From assembly GCA_002704345.1 (NCBI GenBank), contig PAGD01000027.1, positions 12,933-23,917 of the forward strand: a DNA stretch of 10,985 nt, in the 5' to 3' direction. Made by a program: the position numbers and the translations under genes. The notes below the pieces were generated by a model. The model saw nothing but the letters and a program-made list of their open reading frames with translations, did not search any database and was not told where the DNA came from. The stretch is from Rhodobiaceae bacterium (GTDB lineage Bacteria; Pseudomonadota; Alphaproteobacteria; MED-G09). Within the stretch, counting starts at the first letter, position 1, and every line of letters starts with the position of its first letter. Below, piece after piece: positions 5,761 through 10,985 of this stretch.

Positions 5761-7144
5761 TTTATTTCGCTTAACAAGTTTTCGTCTAATTTTTATTTAT
5801 ACAATTCTTTTAGTTATTTCAGTTTTTTTAATCGCATTTTATCTTCATTTATCAACCTCCAGAGACTTAAAAAATAGGGTTGATGAGGATACTATTAAAG
5901 AAAGTAAGATGCTTATTAGTGTTTATCAGAGAGGTGGTGTAAATCGTCTTGCTCGTTCCATTGCTCAGTTATCACAAATACCTAATGCAAACCTCTACGC
6001 CTTAAGAAATAATAAAAATGACATTATTGCTGGTAATTTCAATGATAAAGAATCGTTATGGAACTTAAAAAGGTTAGACGATGGCTGGGTTTCATTTTCT
6101 TCAATTAGAAATCAAGAATCTATAAATCAAAGTTTGCCTCCAAAAGAAAAATTTTTTCGAGGAAAAGAATTTATTCTTCAAGGAAGTTATAATCTGATAA
6201 TTGGAAGAGATGTTAGTAATGAAGTTTATCTATGGAAAAGATTTCTAACAAATATAATTAGCGCAACATTTTTTGTTCTTATTTTAGGCTTATTTGGCGG
6301 CTATGTTTTAAGTAGAAATATCCTTAATAGAATATCTGCAATTAATAGAACAAGTATTGAAATAATGGATGGTGATTTATCACAAAGACTTCCAGTTGGA
6401 TTAATAGATGATGAGTTAAACCAGCTTTCAGCTAACTTAAATCTAATGCTAGATAGATTAAATAAACTAATGATAGGAATGAAGGATGTAAGCGATAATA
6501 TTGCCCACGACCTTAGAACGCCCTTAAATAAAATTAGAACTAATTTAGAGGTAACTTTAATGTCTAATCCAACTTCTGAGAATTATAAAAATTCTATCCA
6601 AGAGGTCATTCAGGATATTGATATTGTTATAAATACTTTTAATTCTTTATTAGCTATATCAAGAGTTGAATCAGGATCTCTATCACTTGATAAAGAAAAA
6701 ATAGATATTAATAAGATGCTAGAGAATGTAATTGATTTATGGGAGCCGCTTGCAGAAGAGAGAGAAATTATTCTAATTAACCAGTGTGATCAGGATGTCC
6801 AACTGGAAGGCAATAGGAATTTACTCTCACAGGCTATTTCTAACCTTATCGATAATGCAATCAAATACGGACCTAACGGTAACAAAATTAATGTTGGGGC
6901 TAAACTTGAAAAAGATAATGTTATTCTGTGGATCTCAGATAATGGTCCTGGAATTCCTGATTCTGATAAAGAAAGAGTTTTGGAAAGGTTTACCAGGCTT
7001 GACATAAGTAGGAATACTCAAGGAACTGGCTTGGGTTTAAGCTTGGTTAACTCGAGTATAAAGTTTCACAAGGGTAGTATAAGTTTGCTAGATTCGAATC
7101 CTAATGGTTTAATTGTAAAACTAGAGCTTCCTAAGATTAATTAA
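5753..7144 (+). CDS. Membrane sensor histidine kinase, partner of the preceding regulator
   Basis: This inner-membrane kinase of 463 residues should autophosphorylate and pass phosphate to Asp51 of the regulator. TM1 is about 11-33 and TM2 about 165-186, leaving a periplasmic sensor of roughly 130 residues without cysteines and with essentially no histidines. A HAMP linker follows (187-240, with DGDLSQRLP). The dimerisation helix has the phosphoacceptor His252 in DNIAHDLRTPL; the catalytic domain has the N box with Asn364 and Asp367-Asn368 (SNLIDNAIKYG), G1 DNGPGIP (396-402), F box ERFTRLD (411-417) and G2 GTGLGL (424-429). All parts are present, so it should be active. The start overlaps the regulator stop by 8 bases, with only AAGAAG close by, so translation is probably coupled. 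The sensor's composition argues against a Cus/Cop-type metal sensor. The stimulus is unknown. Confidence 0.93.
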   Translation: MINLFRLTSFRLIFIYTILLVISVFLIAFYLHLSTSRDLKNRVDEDTIKESKMLISVYQRGGVNRLARSIAQLSQIPNANLYALRNNKNDIIAGNFNDKESLWNLKRLDDGWVSFSSIRNQESINQSLPPKEKFFRGKEFILQGSYNLIIGRDVSNEVYLWKRFLTNIISATFFVLILGLFGGYVLSRNILNRISAINRTSIEIMDGDLSQRLPVGLIDDELNQLSANLNLMLDRLNKLMIGMKDVSDNIAHDLRTPLNKIRTNLEVTLMSNPTSENYKNSIQEVIQDIDIVINTFNSLLAISRVESGSLSLDKEKIDINKMLENVIDLWEPLAEEREIILINQCDQDVQLEGNRNLLSQAISNLIDNAIKYGPNGNKINVGAKLEKDNVILWISDNGPGIPDSDKERVLERFTRLDISRNTQGTGLGLSLVNSSIKFHKGSISLLDSNPNGLIVKLELPKIN

Positions 7145-7920
7145 AGTCCACCAGAGACAAATAAGCACTGTCCAGTTATCCAGCCTGAAGACGGTGAGGC
7201 CATAAAAACAACTGCCGCCCCAATATCTTCTGGTTTACCCCATCTTCTTAAAGGAATATTGATATGCTTTTTTAACTGTTCTTCTTTTTCAGGTGTATCC
7301 ATATTCATAGAATCAATGAAATTTTCTGTAGGTATTGGGCCTGGTGCAACAGCGTTAACCCTTATATGAGGAGCTAATTCAATTGAGAATGTCGATGTTA
7401 AACTATTTATTGCTGCCTTTGATGCTCCGTAAGGACCATTTTTTATATTAGGACCCATATTTTTTGATGATGTTGATGATATATTAATTATTGAACCACC
7501 CTCACTACTCATATGATTTGCAGCAACTACACATCCTGACCAAGCAGCTTTTATATTAAGTTCAAGCTGAGCGTTGAATTGTTCTGGTGAGGTTCTTGTT
7601 AAGTAACGCGGCGTTCCATCGGGAAGTCCCCCAGCATTATTAACCCAAATTGAAAGTTTACCAAATTTATCAACAGTCTTTTGACCAAGATTTTCCATTG
7701 ATTTTGTATCAGTAACATCTGTTGTAACTACCAAGGCTTTTCTTCCTAAAGATTCTATTTCCGAAGCTACTTTTTTAAGCTCATTTTCACTTCTTGATGC
7801 CAAAACAATATCTGCCCCAGCTTCTGCAAGGGCAATAGCAATCCCTCTTCCTATCCCTTTTCCTGCTCCAGTTACAACTGCTACTTGATCTTCAAGCTTG
7901 AATAAATCTAGTACTGACAT
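7141..7920 (-). CDS. Short-chain dehydrogenase/reductase (classical SDR)
   Basis: This cytoplasmic NAD(P)-dependent oxidoreductase has 259 residues, typical of classical SDRs. The nucleotide-binding TGAGKGIG is 17-24, followed by VLASRS (39-44), whose arginine suggests NADP(H) but does not prove it. Asp68 in TTDVT, NNAG (94-97) and Asn122 (LNIKAAW) are in place. The catalytic set is Ser149 (or 151) in NISSTSS with Tyr164 and Lys168 in YGASK; the Ser-Tyr gap is about two residues longer than in FabG. RVNAVAPGPIPTE (187-199) and the C-terminal GWITGQCLFVSGG complete the fold. The substrate is a ketone or alcohol that cannot be named. AAGGAG (7931-7926) precedes the ATG. It lies 21 bases downstream of the glyoxalase gene and is probably co-transcribed with it. 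Confidence 0.92.
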   Translation of the reverse strand: MSVLDLFKLEDQVAVVTGAGKGIGRGIAIALAEAGADIVLASRSENELKKVASEIESLGRKALVVTTDVTDTKSMENLGQKTVDKFGKLSIWVNNAGGLPDGTPRYLTRTSPEQFNAQLELNIKAAWSGCVVAANHMSSEGGSIINISSTSSKNMGPNIKNGPYGASKAAINSLTSTFSIELAPHIRVNAVAPGPIPTENFIDSMNMDTPEKEEQLKKHINIPLRRWGKPEDIGAAVVFMASPSSGWITGQCLFVSGGL

Positions 7921-7941
7921 ATCTTCTCCTTTTTCGCTATT

Positions 7942-8457
7942 TTATATTGTACTTGCTAAACCTTTGGAGGATAGGATTTCAATCCAATATCCGTCTGGGT
8001 CTTTTATAAAAGCTAATCCTTTCATATTGCCATCATCAGGTTTTTTTTGGAATTCTACCCCTAAAGAGTCAAATCTTTCACATGCCTCATAAACGTCTGG
8101 AACCGTAATACCTATATGACCAAAACCCCTTGGGTCCGAGTTTCCATCATGATGAGAGAAACTTTCATCATCTTCTGTTCCCCAGTTATGTGTTAATTCA
8201 AGAACGGCTTTTTGATTTAAGGCATATGCAAATCTATCTTGCTTATTCTCTGGGACAGGGTCGTCTTCAGATCGGAGGTAGGATAAAAAAAATAAAGAAA
8301 ATTCATAATCTGGAAAATCTAATTTTTTAAGGATAGTCATCCCTAATATACGAGTATAAAAATCTAGAGATTTTTCAGGATCTTTAATTCTGAGCATTGT
8401 TTGATTAAAAATATAATTAAGAGTTTTTTCATCAGGGTTTTGAGACATCTCTTCCAT
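7942..8457 (-). CDS. gloA: Glyoxalase I (lactoylglutathione lyase), zinc-type
   Basis: This enzyme converts the hemithioacetal of methylglyoxal and glutathione to S-lactoylglutathione in the cytoplasm. The 171-residue protein is of the longer, eukaryote/pseudomonad-like kind, not the about 135-residue E. coli kind. The four metal ligands known from human glyoxalase I (Gln33, Glu99, His126, Glu172) have clear counterparts: Gln19 (NQTMLRIKD), Glu87 ([10 protein letters not shown]), His114 (GFGHIGI) and Glu160 (YWIEIL), with nearly constant offsets of 12-14. [11 protein letters not shown] (30-40) and [13 protein letters not shown] are hallmark stretches. This longer form is generally linked with zinc rather than nickel. 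The ATG at 8457 is supported by AGGAG (8468-8464) 6 bases upstream; a second ATG three codons in is less well placed. It is the first gene of a pair with the SDR. Confidence 0.93.
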   Translation of the reverse strand: MEEMSQNPDEKTLNYIFNQTMLRIKDPEKSLDFYTRILGMTILKKLDFPDYEFSLFFLSYLRSEDDPVPENKQDRFAYALNQKAVLELTHNWGTEDDESFSHHDGNSDPRGFGHIGITVPDVYEACERFDSLGVEFQKKPDDGNMKGLAFIKDPDGYWIEILSSKGLASTI

Positions 8458-8465
8458 AGTTTTCT

Positions 8466-8479
8466 CCTATCTAGATAGG
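8466..8479. promoter_or_regulatory. 14-bp perfect palindrome overlapping the glyoxalase ribosome-binding site
   Basis: CCTATCTAGATAGG is its own reverse complement. On the minus strand its last bases (AGG) are the start of the AGGAG ribosome-binding site of the glyoxalase gene, and it begins a few bases after the TATAAT box, so it should cover the transcription start. That is the classical place for a repressor operator. In the mRNA the same bases could form a 5-bp hairpin with a 4-base loop that hides part of the ribosome-binding site. No regulator gene adjoins it. Confidence 0.5.
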
Positions 8480-8482
8480 TTT

Positions 8483-8488
8483 ATTATA
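8483..8488 (-). promoter_or_regulatory. Consensus -10 box (TATAAT) for the glyoxalase-SDR unit
   Basis: The minus strand reads TATAAT at 8488-8483, about 25 bases before the glyoxalase ATG. The position 16-18 bases further upstream lies in the terminator stem and does not resemble TTGACA, so the promoter would depend on the -10 and perhaps an activator. The strong terminator just upstream means the unit needs its own promoter, which supports the call. Confidence 0.5.
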
Positions 8489-8496
8489 AATGAGAT

Positions 8497-8529
8497 AATA
8501 AAAAAGGGCTATACAAGTATAGCCCTTTT
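8497..8529 (-). terminator. Rho-independent terminator after the TonB-dependent receptor gene
   Basis: A 13-bp perfect stem is formed by 8502-8514 (AAAAGGGCTATAC) and 8517-8529, with two unpaired bases between (in practice a four-base loop). In the minus direction the GC core is followed by six T residues (8505-8500) and then ATTAT. It begins about 21 bases after the receptor stop. The other strand also has a T-rich run after the stem, so it may act in both directions, but no + strand gene ends nearby. Confidence 0.9.
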
Positions 8530-8549
8530 AAGTTTTATTTTATTAAGTA

Positions 8550-10925
8550 TTAGAAATTAGCTGATAGTGTAATTCCATAAACTGTTCCTACAGAAGGAGA
8601 GCCAAAAATCATAAGACTGGATATATCCCTTACTGGACTTGTAATTTCATCAGTAAGATTTCTACCAAAGAGACTAATCTTATAATTATCTTTTAAGAAA
8701 GTTATAGAGGCATCAATTTTCTCAGTAGAAGGAACTTTACCAACATCTCTATTATCAGTAATAGAATATAATTCATCAACAAAGCTATATTTTGCAAATA
8801 GTTGAAGCTCACCATCACCTAAATCAGCAGTATAAGTACCACCAAACGATGCAGTCATTTCAGGCGCATATTTTGGTGTGAGATAGTCGTTATTTGTAGG
8901 TTCAACTAATCCTTCAGCGTTTGCACCATCAAGATCCGCAATGAAACCATCATACTCTGCATCAAGTAGACCCACGTTCACAAAAGCTTCAAAGCTCTCG
9001 TTTACAAGAAAGCGTGACTCGATTTCAAGTCCTTGGTATAAAACTCCGGCAACATTATCTATAACTGTAACAACGGTTTTGGTAGAAGGATCTAATTTAA
9101 TTGTATCCTCTTGTTTGTCCTCAAAGTCATTTCTAAATGCAGCAATGTTTAACTGGACTCTTTTGTCCATAAGTAAACTCTTCATTCCTAACTCAAGTGT
9201 TTTTGCGTATTCCGGGTCATAAGTGTTTTTAAAGTCTGCAACATTTTGATTACGGCCAAAGAAACCACCGCTTTGGAAACCTTCTTTATAAGTTGCATAA
9301 AACATAAGGTCCTCAGTGTACTGATACGATAACCCAACCACACCCGAAATCTCATCATATTTCTTATTTAAAGTCGCAACACCAACTTCACCAGGAAGAC
9401 CAATGCTTTCAAAGTTATTTATATAAGCTCTTTCAAGAGACGTTAGGTAAGACTGACCACCGGTAAATTGTTTTTCTTCTTCAGTATATCGTAATCCACC
9501 AGTTAGCATTATTTTCTCATTAAGCTGATAGTCAACATTAACAAAAACAGCCTTTGACTCAGTGTTTTGAGTTTGAAGTAATTTTTGTGCATAGTTTTCA
9601 CCCAATGTTGCGCCTAGTCCAGGCTCGCATCGAATAGCGCCTAAACCAAACTGTTCACAAATTGGATAAAGTTCAGGAGCAACTAGTGTTGACCAAAATG
9701 ATCCTCTAGTAACCCAGTCTTGTCTATAAGTACTATCCCAAAAATATGCACCAGTAGTAATATTTGCTTTATCGGTAATAATTTCTAAACGAACTTCGTG
9801 ACTTTCTTGTTCGTAAGCATTAAATGCATCAATCCATATCCAAGGCATTGGCGTACCATCATACTCCCAAGTTGTTTGTTCACCTTCTTCACGGTAAGCA
9901 CCAACATATGTTAAGGTCATACTGTCGCTTAAATCATATGTCATGTTTAACGTATAAGCATCAGTATCAAATTGACCTGGATTGTGATCATTTGTAGCAT
10001 TTTCAGTAGGCCCTAAACCAGCTGTACTTTTACAGGTTGAGTAACCACCGGGATTATATTTAGCAATTAGTCCAGGAACACCTCTTGAAGGGTCATAGAG
10101 GTTGCATATTAATGTTGTATCATCATTTTCATTTGTCCATGCTCCAACATCACTTCCGTCATCATACTGTTCTATGGTTAGTAAAGCTTCAAATCTATCA
10201 TTAGGTGTGAATAGGAAAGTTGCGCCATAGTTTGTATAATCTTTTTTAGGTCCATCAATTTTTAGAAATGTATTATAGATATGCCCATCATTCTTAATTG
10301 TTGTTCCAAATACTTTTAGTGCAAGAATATCTTCTACAATAGGAGTATTGATTAATGCTCTAAATTCCTCTTGGCCATTATCACCAATCGTCATCTCAAC
10401 TTTTCCGCCAAATTCACCAGTAGGTCGTGATCGCATAACTCTAATAACACCACCGTTAGTATTTTTACCAAATAATGTTCCTTGAGGTCCTCTAAGTATT
10501 TCAATTCTCTCTAAATCAAAATTTTCAATTATTTGTCCTGAGTTAGTTCCTATAGCGACTCCATCAAGTTCAACTAAGATTTTAGGATCTAATGATTTAT
10601 CAGACTCACTTGAATTAATACCTCTAAGAGTAATAGCTGACCCACGAGCTCGAACTGAAGTTTCTCCGATAATCACATTTGGAGCAAATGCACTTAAGTC
10701 GGCAATATTTCTAATTGTTGCATCTTGGAGTTGCTCAGTTACTGCAGTGATAGCAATAGGAACATCTTGAAGTGATTCCTCTCTCTTTCTTGCTGTAACA
10801 ATAATTTCCTCAATTCCTAGGCTAGACGCTTCCTCATTGTCTTGAGCTGAAACTGGTAAAAAACTAGTAAAAATTAGTAAACTTAATGTTACTAAACCCA
10901 TTATTAAACGATTAAATATAATCAT
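8550..10925 (-). CDS. TonB-dependent outer-membrane receptor
   Basis: This is an outer-membrane gated barrel that imports a ligand using energy from TonB-ExbBD; 791 residues, complete. A signal peptide runs to about Ala27 (PVSA/Q). The TonB box is EIIVTA (40-45) followed by RKREESLQDVPIAI, the start of the plug domain (about 51-165), which contains LRGINS, LVELDGVAIG and the conserved ERIEILRGPQGTLFGKNTNG (139-158). The rest is the 22-stranded barrel, with YEQESHEVRLE (371-381), LEIESRF-like strands and a terminal aromatic Phe791 (LSANF) for outer-membrane assembly. Four cysteines are seen in the 274-433 region as two pairs (274/298 and 423/433), probably in surface loops. AAGGGGAT upstream of the ATG (10940-10933) is the ribosome-binding site. 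The ligand is unknown; siderophores, cobalamin, sugars and other molecules are used by relatives. No neighbour gene in the window identifies it. Confidence 0.95.
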   Translation of the reverse strand: MIIFNRLIMGLVTLSLLIFTSFLPVSAQDNEEASSLGIEEIIVTARKREESLQDVPIAITAVTEQLQDATIRNIADLSAFAPNVIIGETSVRARGSAITLRGINSSESDKSLDPKILVELDGVAIGTNSGQIIENFDLERIEILRGPQGTLFGKNTNGGVIRVMRSRPTGEFGGKVEMTIGDNGQEEFRALINTPIVEDILALKVFGTTIKNDGHIYNTFLKIDGPKKDYTNYGATFLFTPNDRFEALLTIEQYDDGSDVGAWTNENDDTTLICNLYDPSRGVPGLIAKYNPGGYSTCKSTAGLGPTENATNDHNPGQFDTDAYTLNMTYDLSDSMTLTYVGAYREEGEQTTWEYDGTPMPWIWIDAFNAYEQESHEVRLEIITDKANITTGAYFWDSTYRQDWVTRGSFWSTLVAPELYPICEQFGLGAIRCEPGLGATLGENYAQKLLQTQNTESKAVFVNVDYQLNEKIMLTGGLRYTEEEKQFTGGQSYLTSLERAYINNFESIGLPGEVGVATLNKKYDEISGVVGLSYQYTEDLMFYATYKEGFQSGGFFGRNQNVADFKNTYDPEYAKTLELGMKSLLMDKRVQLNIAAFRNDFEDKQEDTIKLDPSTKTVVTVIDNVAGVLYQGLEIESRFLVNESFEAFVNVGLLDAEYDGFIADLDGANAEGLVEPTNNDYLTPKYAPEMTASFGGTYTADLGDGELQLFAKYSFVDELYSITDNRDVGKVPSTEKIDASITFLKDNYKISLFGRNLTDEITSPVRDISSLMIFGSPSVGTVYGITLSANF

Positions 10926-10985
10926 TAATTATCCCCTTTTTTTATTTTTTTTGTTTTAGTAAATAATTATTTTTAAATTTGACTA
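10926..10985 (-). promoter_or_regulatory. A-rich leader upstream of the TonB-dependent receptor
   Basis: Read on the minus strand, these 60 bases are almost only A and T, with long A runs (around 10937-10956) just before the GGGG ribosome-binding site. This may be an unstructured leader that favours translation. TAATTA/TTTACT-like -10 candidates exist, but none can be chosen with confidence, and the promoter may lie beyond the window edge. Confidence 0.3.

Noticed and set aside
6786..7007. Two short open frames, one on each strand, inside the kinase catalytic domain
   Set aside because: They overlap the conserved N, G1 and F boxes of the kinase, which explain the sequence; the frames have no recognisable features.
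5080..7144. Two-component pair as a CusRS/CopRS copper-response system
   Set aside because: The sensor lacks the histidines and cysteines expected and there is no copper efflux or oxidase gene nearby.
7898..8330. Short + strand open frames opposite the SDR and glyoxalase genes
   Set aside because: Metal ligands and cofactor motifs are intact in the minus-strand proteins; the + strand frames show none and have no promoter.
8941..9222. 93-codon + strand open frame opposite the TonB-dependent receptor
   Set aside because: The receptor barrel is clear on the minus strand; the opposite frame is low-complexity and serine-rich, as expected of a shadow.
10978..10984. TTTGACT at the right edge, matching the first part of the inverted-repeat arms
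   Set aside because: Only 7-9 bases match in an AT-rich context and the window ends directly after; too short to call a shared site.
1..10985. CRISPR array, tRNA/rRNA genes, phage or toxin-antitoxin genes
   Set aside because: No regularly spaced repeats, no cloverleaf-like or rRNA-like stretches, and no such proteins were seen on either strand.

Overview
The window is AT-rich (roughly one third G+C by eye) and gene-dense. It encodes a Gram-negative cell envelope: a TonB-dependent outer-membrane receptor, a lipoprotein-type binding protein and an inner-membrane ABC permease. The EIIVTARKREESLQDVP signature of the receptor, the low G+C, the very short intergenic gaps and the mix of CaiB-type CoA transferase, SDR, VOC and nitroreductase genes suggest a small-genome marine gammaproteobacterium, SAR86-like. 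This is inference; a low-G+C marine alphaproteobacterium is not excluded, and the two-component pair has alphaproteobacterial-looking features.

Region 1 (1-3698, + strand) is a tightly packed, probably single transcript cut by the left edge. It holds the C-terminal part of a VOC/glyoxalase-like protein, an NMT1/SsuA-type substrate-binding lipoprotein starting at TTG, an SsuB/TauB-type ATPase, an SsuC/TauC-type permease and a PnbA-like FMN nitroreductase. Neighbouring reading frames overlap by 1-4 bases or lie 16 bases apart. The set reads as an importer for a small organic molecule plus two enzymes that could process it; the substrate cannot be read from sequence.

Region 2 (3695-4879, - strand) is a class III (CaiB/BaiF/Frc) CoA transferase converging on the nitroreductase. 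A 200-base intergenic region (4880-5079) separates it from the divergent OmpR-type response regulator and histidine kinase (5080-7144, + strand), which overlap by 8 bases. That intergenic region contains a perfect 14-bp inverted repeat with 30 bases between the arms.

Region 3 (7141-8457, - strand) is a two-gene unit: a zinc-type glyoxalase I followed 21 bases downstream by an SDR oxidoreductase. A consensus -10 box and a 14-bp perfect palindrome overlapping the ribosome-binding site lie just before the glyoxalase gene. A strong intrinsic terminator (8497-8529) separates it from the TonB-dependent receptor (8550-10925, - strand), whose A-rich leader reaches the right edge.

No mobile element, CRISPR array, RNA gene or plainly new multi-gene defence or biosynthetic system was found. 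The points most worth following are the transporter-nitroreductase operon, the two palindromic regulatory candidates, and the fact that both convergent gene pairs overlap on the same TTAA tetranucleotide.
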